The notes below the pieces were generated by a model. It saw only the letters and a program-made list of their open reading frames with translations, searched no databases and was not told where the DNA came from. The position numbers were made by a program, and so were the translations under genes. From NCBI GenBank assembly GCA_934541105.1, contig CAKTDA010000003.1, forward strand, positions 488,655 through 552,654: a stretch of 64,000 bases of DNA, in the 5' to 3' direction. Below are positions 49,610-57,656 of this stretch, in pieces. Numbering within the stretch: the first letter of the stretch is position 1; each line of letters starts with the position of its first letter. This DNA is from an uncultured Luteitalea sp. (GTDB lineage Bacteria > Acidobacteriota > Vicinamibacteria > Vicinamibacterales > Vicinamibacteraceae).

Positions 49610-50301
49610 TGAAGATCCTGATCGTCGGAGCCGGCCGCGCCGGCCTCGAAGTGGCCATCCAGCTGGCGCGCATCGGCCACGCCGTGACCATCGTCGACAC
49701 CGACGCGACGGTGGCGCGGCGGGCCGCCGAACAGTTCGGCATCGTGGCGCTTGCCGGCGACGCCACCACCGCCGAAGTGCTGGACGATGCCGCGATTGCC
49801 GAGATGGACATCGTCCTGGCGATGCTGAGGCGGGATGCCGACAACCTCGCGGTGTCGCTGCTCGCCCGCGCGGCAGGTGTCGAGCGGGTGATGGTGCGGA
49901 TGCGCGACAACGCGTACGGACCGGTGTACGCAAATGCCGGCATCGACCGCGTGCTGTCGGAGACCGATCTCATCACCGGCGCCATCGCGACGGCCGTGGA
50001 GCACGACGCGATCCGGCACGCGATGCTCATCGGCGACGGCACGGCGATCGCGTTCGAGTTGACGATTCCCGCCGGCAGCGTCGCCGCCGGCCGCACGGTG
50101 ATGGAACTGGCAAATCACCCGGACTTCCCGAGGTCCGGGGTGTTCGCGGCGCTCTATCGTGAGGGTGGCGGCGTCGAAGGGCCGCGCGGGTCGTCGGTCG
50201 TCGATGCGGGCACGACGGTGCTGCTGGTGGCGCATCGCAACGAGGTCAGCCGCGCCATCACGGCGCTGACCGCCCCGGTTGCCGTAGACGCCGGGCGCTG
50301 A
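49606..50301 (+). CDS. RCK/TrkA-type regulatory protein
   Basis: ATG 49606 overlaps the antiporter stop. The 231-residue protein has an RCK_N Rossmann domain (about 1-130; ILIVGAGRAGLEVAIQL, with a second acidic residue in IVDTD that binds the NAD ribose) and an RCK_C domain (about 140-225). TrkA-like subunits gate K+ channels and transporters in response to NAD(H), ATP or c-di-AMP. No Trk or Ktr membrane subunit is nearby, so the overlapping antiporter is the likely partner. A hairpin separates its end from the convergent deacetylase gene. Confidence 0.9.
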   Translation: MMKILIVGAGRAGLEVAIQLARIGHAVTIVDTDATVARRAAEQFGIVALAGDATTAEVLDDAAIAEMDIVLAMLRRDADNLAVSLLARAAGVERVMVRMRDNAYGPVYANAGIDRVLSETDLITGAIATAVEHDAIRHAMLIGDGTAIAFELTIPAGSVAAGRTVMELANHPDFPRSGVFAALYREGGGVEGPRGSSVVDAGTTVLLVAHRNEVSRAITALTAPVAVDAGR

Positions 50302-50304
50302 GCC

Positions 50305-50321
50305 GGTGACGCGCAGTCACC
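50305..50321. terminator. Hairpin between convergent genes
   Basis: GGTGAC (50305-50310) pairs perfectly with GTCACC (50316-50321) around a five-base loop. It lies between the RCK gene and the deacetylase gene. No T-tract follows on either strand, so strength is uncertain. Confidence 0.35.
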
Positions 50322-50327
50322 CTCGCG

Positions 50328-51146
50328 TCATCGAGCCCCGGCCTCCGCGATCAACGCCTCGACGCGCACGAACGTGTATCCGCGCGACGACAACTCGTCG
50401 AGCAGCGCGGCGAAGCGCCGGTGGAACTTGTCCGTCCGGCCGGGTCCAGCGCCCACGTGGAGCAGGAGCAGGTACCCGTTGAGCCCGTGCGGGTCCTCGC
50501 GTTCGCGCCGCAGGATGCTCTCGAAGATGGCCTCGCTCGATACGAACTGCGGCGTGCGTTCCTCCGTGTAGTCGGCGGTGGACCGCGTGCCCTGCGTGTG
50601 GCAGACGAGCGTCATCCCCATCTCGCGCGTCCAGGCCGAGATCTCCGCCGTGTACCACTCATAGGGCGGCAGGAAGATCGAGACCGCCTCGCGCGGTACG
50701 CCGAAGGCCGTCACCGCGTCGATGTTGCGACGCAGGTCGTCGCGGAACTCGTCACGCGACACGAGCGTCCGCTTCGGACCCTCCCACGGCGCATACAGCA
50801 GGTGCGCATCCGAATGCGGCCCGACGTAGTGGCCCTCGGCAACCATCCGACGCACGTACGGCTGCAGGGCCGCGTTGCGCAGGAATGCGCCAGTGAGGAA
50901 GAACGACGCGCGCACGCGGCGCGCGGCAAGCGCATCGAGGATCACGTCCGCGCCCTCGGCGAACTCGTGTCCGGTGAACACGAGCGCGATCCGCCGCTGA
51001 TCGACAGGTCCTCGCCTGATGCCGCCGTCCACGATGGTCACCGACGAGGCGTCGGCCGCGGCTGCCGCGGGTTGTCCCAGCGCCGGGCGCACCGCCAGGC
51101 ACGCAAGCGCCACGATCAGGACGAGGAGACGGGACGATACGCGCAC
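50328..51146 (-). CDS. Exported NodB-like polysaccharide deacetylase, atypical motif 1
   Basis: The start is GTG at 51146; the frame continues far upstream over the sialidase. The 272-residue product has a signal peptide (LLVLIVALACLAVRPALGQ) and the NodB fold: RVRASFFLTGAFLR, GPHSDAHLLY with the metal-binding His-x3-His, IFLPPYEWY and LLLHVGAGPG. The catalytic Asp motif, usually TFDDG, reads FTGHEFAEG. That variant is shared by a subset of the family as I recall it, so the enzyme may use a different first metal-ligand set. Divergent from the sialidase gene across 114 bp. Probable role in sugar-amide or ester removal, unproved. Confidence 0.82.
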   Translation of the reverse strand: MRVSSRLLVLIVALACLAVRPALGQPAAAAADASSVTIVDGGIRRGPVDQRRIALVFTGHEFAEGADVILDALAARRVRASFFLTGAFLRNAALQPYVRRMVAEGHYVGPHSDAHLLYAPWEGPKRTLVSRDEFRDDLRRNIDAVTAFGVPREAVSIFLPPYEWYTAEISAWTREMGMTLVCHTQGTRSTADYTEERTPQFVSSEAIFESILRREREDPHGLNGYLLLLHVGAGPGRTDKFHRRFAALLDELSSRGYTFVRVEALIAEAGAR

Positions 51147-51232
51147 AGTGGGCAGTCCATGGCGGGTCGGCCTGCCTGGGAATCCGGGCGGCGGGGAACG
51201 CGCCGCACGCCACGGGAGCCGGCAAGTGGGTC

Positions 51233-51238
51233 TATGAT
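51233..51238 (+). promoter_or_regulatory. -10 box of the sialidase gene
   Basis: TATGAT matches 5 of 6 consensus bases and lies 22 bp before the ATG, upstream of the GGGAGGGG ribosome site. No convincing -35 box is seen. Confidence 0.4.
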
Positions 51239-51260
51239 GCGCCCTACCGTGGGAGGGGAC

Positions 51261-52427
51261 ATGATTCGTGTCAGGCGTACGTTGGCCCTGCCGGGCTGTG
51301 TCGTTCTGGGGCTCACGCTGTCGGCATGTCGCGCGGCCGAGCCACCACCCGAGCCACGACCCGGGCCGGAGCCGCCGGCGATCTTCACGACCGACCTCGA
51401 ACACAGCGGCGTTGACTACCCGATCTATCGAATTCCGGCGCTGACGGTGACAAATGCGGGGACGCTCATCGCTGCCTACGATGGCCGGCCGACCCATGCC
51501 GACGTGCCGAGCCACATCGCGCTGCTCGCGCGGCGCAGCGTGGACGGCGGCCGGACGTGGCTGCCGCGGCAGGTCATCAGGGAAGGCCCGGAGCCCCTCG
51601 GGTACGGTGACCCCAGCCTGCTCGTCGATCGACAGACGGGCCGCATCTTCGTCTTCTACGTCGCCTCGGTAAACCAGGGGTTCTTCGGGTCGGCGACGGG
51701 CACCGACGAGAACGATCCCGAGGTGCAGCAAGCCGACGTCAGCTGGTCCGACGACGACGGCCTGACGTGGCAGCATAGCCGCATCACGGCGGCAATCAAG
51801 GACCCTGCGTGGGCCGGATTGTTCGCCGCGTCCGGACAGGGGATTCAACTCGGACACGGCCCGCACGCGGGTCGCCTGATCCAGCAGTACGTCATCCGCT
51901 GGAACGACGCCACCTATGCCGCCAGTGCCGTGAGCGACGACCACGGCGAGACATGGCGCATGGGCACACCCGTCGGTCCCGGGCTCGACGAGAACAAGAC
52001 CGTCGAACTCGGCGACGGCCGCGTGATGCTGAACAGCCGCGCGAAGCCGCACAGGCTCGTCGCGTTCTCCACGGACGGCGGCCTGACGTATTCCGAGCCG
52101 CGCGCCGACGAAACGCTCGTGGACCCCGCGAACAACGGCGCGATCATCCGGTACGATCCCTCAGCGGCGCCGGGGAGTGCGGGCGCCCGTCGGCTGGTGT
52201 TCAGCAACACCGCCGATACCGAGGAGCGGCACAACCTGACCGTCCGCCTGTCGTGCGACGACGGCGCAAGCTGGCCGGCGTCGCGCACAATCGAGCCCGG
52301 GCCGTCCGCCTATTCCACGCTCGTGGCGTTTCCGGACGGAGACATCGGCGTGCTGTACGAGCGCGGGCGCTCGGAGTACATCACCTTTGCGCGGTTCGCA
52401 CCCGACTGGCCCGACGGGTGCCAGTGA
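51261..52427 (+). CDS. Lipoprotein sialidase (GH33-like exo-sialidase)
   Basis: This 388-residue lipoprotein starts at ATG 51261 after GGGAGGGGAC and has a lipobox LTLSAC. It shows the sialidase arginine motif YRIPAL and Asp-box repeats SVDGGRTW, SDDDGLTW, SDDHGETW and STDGGLTY. The motif DENKTVEL contains the acidic residues near the active site, and a likely nucleophile tyrosine lies in SAYSTLVAF. This suits release of terminal sialic or related nonulosonic acids at the cell surface. The gene is followed 38 bp later by an aldose dehydrogenase gene. No sialate catabolic genes (nanA/nanE/nanK) are in the window. The family is firm, the exact sugar is not. Confidence 0.88.
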   Translation: MIRVRRTLALPGCVVLGLTLSACRAAEPPPEPRPGPEPPAIFTTDLEHSGVDYPIYRIPALTVTNAGTLIAAYDGRPTHADVPSHIALLARRSVDGGRTWLPRQVIREGPEPLGYGDPSLLVDRQTGRIFVFYVASVNQGFFGSATGTDENDPEVQQADVSWSDDDGLTWQHSRITAAIKDPAWAGLFAASGQGIQLGHGPHAGRLIQQYVIRWNDATYAASAVSDDHGETWRMGTPVGPGLDENKTVELGDGRVMLNSRAKPHRLVAFSTDGGLTYSEPRADETLVDPANNGAIIRYDPSAAPGSAGARRLVFSNTADTEERHNLTVRLSCDDGASWPASRTIEPGPSAYSTLVAFPDGDIGVLYERGRSEYITFARFAPDWPDGCQ

Positions 52428-52465
52428 ACCCGAACGGCCCTTGTCGGCTTTCCCGGAGGATGACG

Positions 52466-53611
52466 ATGCGATCGATCCTGACGTGCACAGTGCTCGCGGC
52501 CCTTGCGGTCGGCTGCGCGGCAGACGCCAGCCAGAACACCGGCACCGCCACGCAGGCGGCAAGCCTGCCGTTCGACGTCCAGGTCGTGGCCGACTTCGAG
52601 TCGCCGTGGGCCATGACGTTCCTGCCGGACGGCCGCATGCTGATCACCGAGAAGGCCGGCATCCTCTACCTCGTGTCGGCCGACGGCAAGCAGCGCACGC
52701 GCGTGGACGGCATCCCGACCGTTGCCAGCGAGGGCCAGGGCGGCCTGCACGATGTCGTGCTGCACCCGAACTTCGCGCAGAACCGGTTCGTGTACATCAG
52801 CTACGCAGAGGCCGGTGAGGGTGGAAAGGGCGTGGTGCTCGCCCGGGGTGTGCTCTCCGATGGCGCGACGCCGGCGCTCCAGAAGGTCGAGACGCTGTTC
52901 CGCGCGACGCCGTACGTCGATGGCGACGGGCACTTCGCGGGCCGCATCGCGTTCTCCCCGGATGGCTTCCTCTTCTTCACGAACGGCGACCGCCAGAAGT
53001 TCGACCCGGCGCAGGAGCCCAAGGCCACGCTCGGCAAGGTGCTCCGGTTGCGCGACGATGGCTCGCCGGCGCCGGACAATCCGCTTGCCGCGAAGGGCTT
53101 CCATCCGGCGGTGTGGTCCTACGGCCATCGCAACCTGCTCGGCATCGCCTTCGACGCCGCAGGCAATCTCTGGGAGCAGGAGATGGGGCCCAAGGGCGGC
53201 GACGAATTGAACCTGATCCTCCCGGGCCGCAACTACGGCTACCCGATCGTCTCCGACGGCGACCACTACGACGACAGGCCCATCCCCGACCACGCCACGC
53301 GTCCGGAGTTCGAGAAGCCCAAGCTGACGTGGACGCCGGTCATCTCGCCCGGCGGGCTGATGGTCTATTCGGGCAAGCTCTGGCCCGAGTGGAAGGGCGA
53401 CGTGTTCATCGGCGGCCTCTCGAGCCAGGCACTGGTTCGCGTGGACATCGACGGCACGAACGCCCGCAAGGGCGATCAGTGGCCGATGGGCGAGCGCATC
53501 CGCGAGCCGGAAGAAGGACCCGACGGAGCGATCTGGCTGCTCGAGGACGGCCGGCGCGACGGCAAGGGACGGCTCCTGAAGCTGACGCCGAAGGGCGCCG
53601 GTGCGCGCTGA
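52466..53611 (+). CDS. PQQ-dependent aldose sugar dehydrogenase, lipoprotein
   Basis: This 381-residue six-bladed propeller enzyme is of the soluble glucose dehydrogenase/YliI type. ATG 52466 lies six bases after GGAGG; an ATG at 52460 is too close. The lipobox is LAVGCAAD. Conserved propeller segments include ESPWAMTFLPDGRMLITEKAG, GGLHDVVLHPNF and SYGHRNLLGIAF with the catalytic His, then WEQEMGPKGGDELN and GLMVYSG. PQQ enzymes oxidise aldoses at C1, passing electrons to a carrier. No PQQ biosynthesis genes are seen here. Its place after the sialidase suggests oxidation of released sugars. Confidence 0.9.
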   Translation: MRSILTCTVLAALAVGCAADASQNTGTATQAASLPFDVQVVADFESPWAMTFLPDGRMLITEKAGILYLVSADGKQRTRVDGIPTVASEGQGGLHDVVLHPNFAQNRFVYISYAEAGEGGKGVVLARGVLSDGATPALQKVETLFRATPYVDGDGHFAGRIAFSPDGFLFFTNGDRQKFDPAQEPKATLGKVLRLRDDGSPAPDNPLAAKGFHPAVWSYGHRNLLGIAFDAAGNLWEQEMGPKGGDELNLILPGRNYGYPIVSDGDHYDDRPIPDHATRPEFEKPKLTWTPVISPGGLMVYSGKLWPEWKGDVFIGGLSSQALVRVDIDGTNARKGDQWPMGERIREPEEGPDGAIWLLEDGRRDGKGRLLKLTPKGAGAR

Positions 53612-53686
53612 ACGGCAGCACCAGCCGTCGCGGCGAGGCCTTCCTGCTGTGATAGGCTCGGCCGCTGATCCCCAATAGCTGTGCTC

Positions 53687-53700
53687 GGCGCGATCGCGCC
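53687..53700. promoter_or_regulatory. 14-bp palindrome upstream of the aquaporin gene
   Basis: GGCGCGATCGCGCC is a perfect palindrome 26 bp before the aquaporin GTG. It could be a regulator binding site; chance is also possible in GC-rich DNA. Confidence 0.25.
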
Positions 53701-53725
53701 GGCGCCGCCACGAAAGGAGAGCGCC

Positions 53726-54451
53726 GTGCGTGCGAAGCTGACTGCGGAGTTCATTGGGACTTTCTGGCTCGTCCTCGGAGGGTGCGGGAGCGCGGTGCTT
53801 GCCGCCGCGTTTCCGGATGTCGGTATCGGCTTGCACGGTGTGGCCCTCGCGTTCGGCCTCACTGTGGTCTCCGGCGCATACGCACTCGGGCCGATTTCCG
53901 GCGGTCACTTCAATCCGGCGGTGTCGGTGGGCCTCTGGGCGGGAGGCCGCTTCCCGGCCGCTCACCTCGCTCCCTACATCGCCACGCAGGTCGCCGGTGC
54001 CATCGCCGGCGCCGGCGTGCTCTACCTCATTGCAAGCGGACGGGCGGACTTCAGCCTCGCCGGCGGGTTCGCGTCAAATGGCTACGGCGATCATTCACCG
54101 GGCGGTTACGCGATGGGGGCGGCGCTCGTCACCGAAGTCGTGATGACGTTCATGTTCCTGATCGTGATCCTCGGGGCGACGCATAAGCGTGCCCCCGTCG
54201 GCTTCGCGGGCCTTGCCATCGGACTCGCACTCACGCTGATTCACCTCATCAGCATTCCCGTGACGAACACGTCGGTGAACCCCGCGCGGAGCACCGGGCC
54301 CGCCCTGTTCGTGGGCGGCTGGGCCATCCAGCAACTGTGGCTGTTCTGGATCGCGCCATTCGTCGGTGCGGCGCTCGCGGGCGTCACGTACAAGTCGCTC
54401 CTCGAGGGCCCGGTCGAGGCGCCTCCGGTGACTGGCAGACCCGTGGCGTGA
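53726..54451 (+). CDS. aqpZ: Aquaporin (AqpZ-like)
   Basis: The start is GTG at 53726, six bases after AAAGGAGA; the frame above lacks homology. The 241-residue protein has six membrane helices and two half-helices ending in the pore motifs HFNPAVS and SVNPARS. It is AqpZ-like in length and helices ([25 protein letters not shown]). Aquaporins carry water and small solutes through the inner membrane. It stands alone, with no neighbour that fixes its use. Confidence 0.92.
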   Translation: MRAKLTAEFIGTFWLVLGGCGSAVLAAAFPDVGIGLHGVALAFGLTVVSGAYALGPISGGHFNPAVSVGLWAGGRFPAAHLAPYIATQVAGAIAGAGVLYLIASGRADFSLAGGFASNGYGDHSPGGYAMGAALVTEVVMTFMFLIVILGATHKRAPVGFAGLAIGLALTLIHLISIPVTNTSVNPARSTGPALFVGGWAIQQLWLFWIAPFVGAALAGVTYKSLLEGPVEAPPVTGRPVA

Positions 54452-54493
54452 CGGCGCGTGGGGGACGGCGAGCGGCTTGCAATACCGCTCGCC

Positions 54494-54775
54494 ATGAACG
54501 AGAAACGACACACGACGCAACCACCGACGCGTGAACGGGTGGACGAGAAGGCGCCAAAGCGTGCCGGAGACATCCTCGGCATCTCCGACGCCGACCCGGC
54601 CGTGCCGATTCCACAAGCCACAACCGACCGCAGCCCGAGCCACGTGAGCGACGAGCCTGCGACGGCGCGAACGACTCCGCTTCAGCAGACAAAGGGCGCG
54701 ACGGGCATCGACATGGGTGCGGGCGGCACCGGCACCGACATCGAGCCGTCCACACCGCGCCGGTCGACCGAGTAG
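54494..54775 (+). CDS. Small disordered hydrophilic protein
   Basis: ATG 54494 begins a 93-residue protein rich in Thr, Pro, Asp, Glu and Arg with no hydrophobic segment. The C-terminal GIDMGAGGTGTDIE is Gly/Asp-rich and resembles short conserved proteins seen in other soil bacteria, but I do not know a function. The 36 bases of upstream frame look like leader. A strong hairpin lies 10 bp after the stop. It could be a stress-type disordered protein; this is speculation. Confidence 0.55.
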   Translation: MNEKRHTTQPPTRERVDEKAPKRAGDILGISDADPAVPIPQATTDRSPSHVSDEPATARTTPLQQTKGATGIDMGAGGTGTDIEPSTPRRSTE

Positions 54776-54785
54776 ACGCCACGAT

Positions 54786-54813
54786 GTGGGTGGGGCCGAT
54801 TGGCTCCGCCCAC
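54786..54813. terminator. 12-bp hairpin after the small protein gene
   Basis: 54786-54797 pairs with 54802-54813 over 12 base pairs (two of them G-U on the plus-strand RNA) around a four-base loop. It starts 10 bp after the small gene's stop. No T-tract follows. It probably ends the transcript with factor help. Confidence 0.5.
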
Positions 54814-55043
54814 GACCCCCCCGCCCGATTCGCCCCGCCAGGCCTGCGTCCGGCTGTCGCACCGCCGCGATCGCGTCACCGACGCATGTAGCCGCCCGCT
54901 ACAGGAATCTCATCGCAGAGTTCGGCGGCCTGCCGGTGAAGCTGCTGTACTTGTGATCGGGCATGCCGTGCGGGCGAACTGCTGACGTCGGCTCGGGGAT
55001 CGGAGCGTAAGATGCACGATCGGAGCTCCAGGAGGGCTCGCGC

Positions 55044-55814
55044 ATGCGTCAACGTCTCGCCTTCGTGAGTGCGTGTGTGATGGTGGTCGGGTGCCTGGCC
55101 AGCGATGCGCTGGCGCAGGGTGGCCCGCCGCAAGGACCGGGCCCCTCGCGCCAGGCCGCCGGTGGGCCTGACGCGGCCCGCGTGATCCCCGACGGGGGCG
55201 TGTTCGCGCCCGGGTGGACCGGCAAGGTCGACGCCGCCGAGGCCGCTGCCGGGCAGGTGCTGACCAACTCGAGGCTCTCGAAGGACGGCAACGTCCTGCG
55301 CGTGGCGACTGGTCCCGCGGCCACCTACTGGAACCCGGCAAACACTGCAAGCGGCAGCTATACGGTGAAGGCCACGTTCACCGAGCCGAAGTACATGAAC
55401 GCCAACAGCCATCCGCACCCGTACGGGATCGTGATTGGCGGCAACGACCTCGGCACGCCTCGCCAGAGCTATCTCTATTGCTCCGCCTACGGCAACGGCA
55501 CCTTCATCGTCCGCGGCTTCACGGCGTCGGAGGACCCGGCCAGGGACTCGACGTTCTCGCTGATCAGCGGCCGGCGGCAGCCGCACGATGCGGTGAACAA
55601 GGCCGCGGGGCCCGGCCAGCCCGTCACGCAGGAGATCGCGATGACGGTCACTCCCGACAACGTCTCGTGCGCGATCAACGGTAAGGTCGTCGCGACGTAT
55701 CCGAAGTCGGACGTCGTGCAGCCCGGGCGCCTGAAGTCCACGGACGGCGTCTACGGCATCCGCTTCGCGCACAACACCGAGGCCACGGTGACCGGACTCG
55801 CGGTGACGAAGTAG
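55044..55814 (+). CDS. Secreted protein with concanavalin-like/DUF1080-type domain
   Basis: ATG 55044 has AGGAGG upstream at 9-base spacing. The 256-residue product has a signal peptide (FVSACVMVVGCLASDALAQ) and a beta-sandwich-like domain with VLRVATGPAATYW, YGIVIGGNDL, TQEIAMTVTPDNVSCAINGK and GVYGIRFAHNTEATVTGLAV. This resembles 3-keto-disaccharide hydrolase (DUF1080)/LamG-type folds. No catalytic residues can be assigned by eye. The 268 bp upstream hold the hairpin described above and no other supported gene. Probable carbohydrate-binding or cleaving role. Confidence 0.65.
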   Translation: MRQRLAFVSACVMVVGCLASDALAQGGPPQGPGPSRQAAGGPDAARVIPDGGVFAPGWTGKVDAAEAAAGQVLTNSRLSKDGNVLRVATGPAATYWNPANTASGSYTVKATFTEPKYMNANSHPHPYGIVIGGNDLGTPRQSYLYCSAYGNGTFIVRGFTASEDPARDSTFSLISGRRQPHDAVNKAAGPGQPVTQEIAMTVTPDNVSCAINGKVVATYPKSDVVQPGRLKSTDGVYGIRFAHNTEATVTGLAVTK

Positions 55815-55860
55815 GCAGGGCAGCCGCGGCCGACACCAGGCTCCTGCGCCATCGACCGCG

Positions 55861-57270
55861 ATGACCGACCATGCCAGCAAGGGTTCCGGTGAGGGAGGTG
55901 ACGGCGCGGTCATCGAGGCGGGCCGCGCCATCCACGACTGCGACGTCGAAAGGCTCGACGCCCTGCTCACCGCGCATCCCGCCCTGCTGTCGCGGCAGGG
56001 AAGAGAGCGCGGCGGGAGCCTGCTGGAGATGGCCACCAACGCGTCTGGCGACGCCTTCAGTGCGGATCGCGAACGCTGGTTCACGCGTCGCGCCTGCGCG
56101 GAGCTCCTGCTCGATCGCGGTGCCGTCGTCTTGCCGCGGGTCGCTCAGGGACTGCTCCGGTCGCGAGCCGTCGGCCTCCTGCAGGTGTTCGAACGCAGGG
56201 GGCTGCTTCCGCGCACACTGCCGTTCCGCGCGGCCCTCGGTGACGTCGGCGACGTGCGCCGCCTCGCGCAGGTCGGCACCGCCGACGACGCCACGCTGTA
56301 CGACGCATTCATCCAGGCCTGCCGCTACGGGCACGCGGATGCCGCGTCACTCCTGCTGGATCGACTGATCGCGCTCGATCCCGGCCTCGGCAGGCGCATC
56401 GACGACACCACCGACAGGCTTTCGTTCGTCGCGTCGTTCATGGCACCCGGGGCACTCGACTTCGAGTACGCGCGGACGCCTGGCGTATGGGAGGCATTCG
56501 TCATCGGACAGGCCATGCGCCTGTTCCACGCCAACGACCTCGCGTCGTTCGGCGACTTGCTCGCACGCGAACCCTGGCTTGTCGGAACGGACTGCGCCTG
56601 GCTGCACGTGGACCTGATCGAGAAGGCCGTGGTAGCGCAGGGCCGGAGCGCATTCATCGGGGCGCTGCTCGATGGCGGTGCGGCGGTGTTGGACCACCGG
56701 AGCCCGCCGGAGTCCGAGGCCATTGCGTACGCGATCACGTATGCGCAGACTGGGCTCGTGCCGCTGCTGGCGCGCGTATGGCCGGTGCCGGACGACCTGC
56801 CGCATGCCGCGGGCATGGGCGATCTCGCGCATGTGGAGGTGTGGTTCGATGCGGCCGGCCAGCCGGCCCTCGGCGATCTCGCCCGTCACTACCCGAGCAC
56901 CAGCCCGCACCTGAGCGAGCACGACGATCTCCACTGGGGCACGCCCACCGTGCAGCACGTGCTCGACGTCGCGCTGGCATGGTCGGTCATCAACGGTCAT
57001 TACGAGATCGCCGAGTTCCTCCTCGATCACGGTGCGAACATCGACACCGACTGGAACTCGCACGAGCCGGCCAGCATCCTGCACCATCTCGTGTTCCTGC
57101 CCGACCCGTACGAGCCGATGCAGTTCCTCGTCGACCATGGCATCGACATGACGATCAGGGACTACCGCTGGCAGAGCACGGCCGCGGGGTGGGCCCGCCA
57201 CGGCAAGGGCGATGGGCCGATGGCGCAGTGGCTGGAAGCCGCGGAACGGCAGCGCCGGGGACGGCGCTGA
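55861..57270 (+). CDS. Ankyrin-repeat-like protein
   Basis: This 469-residue soluble protein is built of repeats resembling ankyrin units. Clear examples are RRACAELLLDRGAVV, YGHADAASLLLDRLI, FIGALLDGGAAVLD and YEIAEFLLDHGANID, the last ending in QFLVDHGIDMTIRD. No signal peptide, membrane helix or enzyme domain is seen. Such proteins mediate protein contacts. The start is ATG 55861; there is no strong ribosome site. The following small gene lies 40 bp downstream. Function unknown. Confidence 0.75.
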   Translation: MTDHASKGSGEGGDGAVIEAGRAIHDCDVERLDALLTAHPALLSRQGRERGGSLLEMATNASGDAFSADRERWFTRRACAELLLDRGAVVLPRVAQGLLRSRAVGLLQVFERRGLLPRTLPFRAALGDVGDVRRLAQVGTADDATLYDAFIQACRYGHADAASLLLDRLIALDPGLGRRIDDTTDRLSFVASFMAPGALDFEYARTPGVWEAFVIGQAMRLFHANDLASFGDLLAREPWLVGTDCAWLHVDLIEKAVVAQGRSAFIGALLDGGAAVLDHRSPPESEAIAYAITYAQTGLVPLLARVWPVPDDLPHAAGMGDLAHVEVWFDAAGQPALGDLARHYPSTSPHLSEHDDLHWGTPTVQHVLDVALAWSVINGHYEIAEFLLDHGANIDTDWNSHEPASILHHLVFLPDPYEPMQFLVDHGIDMTIRDYRWQSTAAGWARHGKGDGPMAQWLEAAERQRRGRR

Positions 57271-57310
57271 GCACGGTCCGCCCGCCATCATGCATCGTCG
57301 AGGGGGATCC

Positions 57311-57655
57311 ATGGGCGGCGACGAGCAGTTCATCGGGGCCTTCGAGCGCGGCGTGCTGCCGGCCGCGGAGTTCGACCACGCCGCGCACGTCCGCGCGGGG
57401 TGGTGGTATCTCCGCCACCATCCGCTCTGCGAGGCCATCGATCGCTTCTGCGCGGCGTTGCGGGCCTTTGCCGCGGCCAACGGCGCCCCGGGCAAGTACG
57501 ACGAAGCGCTCAGCATCGCGTGGATGCTGCGCATCGCGGAGCGCCTCGCGGTGAGCCGCGACGATGACTGGGCGTCGTTCGCGGCACGGCACCCCGAGTT
57601 GTTCGACAAGGCGGCCGTGGTGGTGCCTGCGCCTGCCAGGAGCGGAACTCCCTGA
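57311..57655 (+). CDS. Conserved small protein of unknown function
   Basis: ATG 57311 follows AGGGGG by five bases; an upstream ATG at 57290 has no such site. The 114-residue, mostly helical product has FDHAAHVRAGWWYLRHHPL and NGAPGKYDEALSIAW. The W-Y-L-R-H-H-P pattern recurs in a short conserved family I cannot name. No membrane helix or signal. It sits between the ankyrin gene and the convergent TPR regulator, whose stop is 2 bp beyond. Function unknown. Confidence 0.65.
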   Translation: MGGDEQFIGAFERGVLPAAEFDHAAHVRAGWWYLRHHPLCEAIDRFCAALRAFAAANGAPGKYDEALSIAWMLRIAERLAVSRDDDWASFAARHPELFDKAAVVVPAPARSGTP

Positions 57656-57656
57656 G

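Noticed and set aside
54717..54956. Short frame ending in AEFGGLPVKLLYL
   Set aside because: Overlaps the small gene and the strong hairpin; no ribosome site. It could be a relic but support is too weak.
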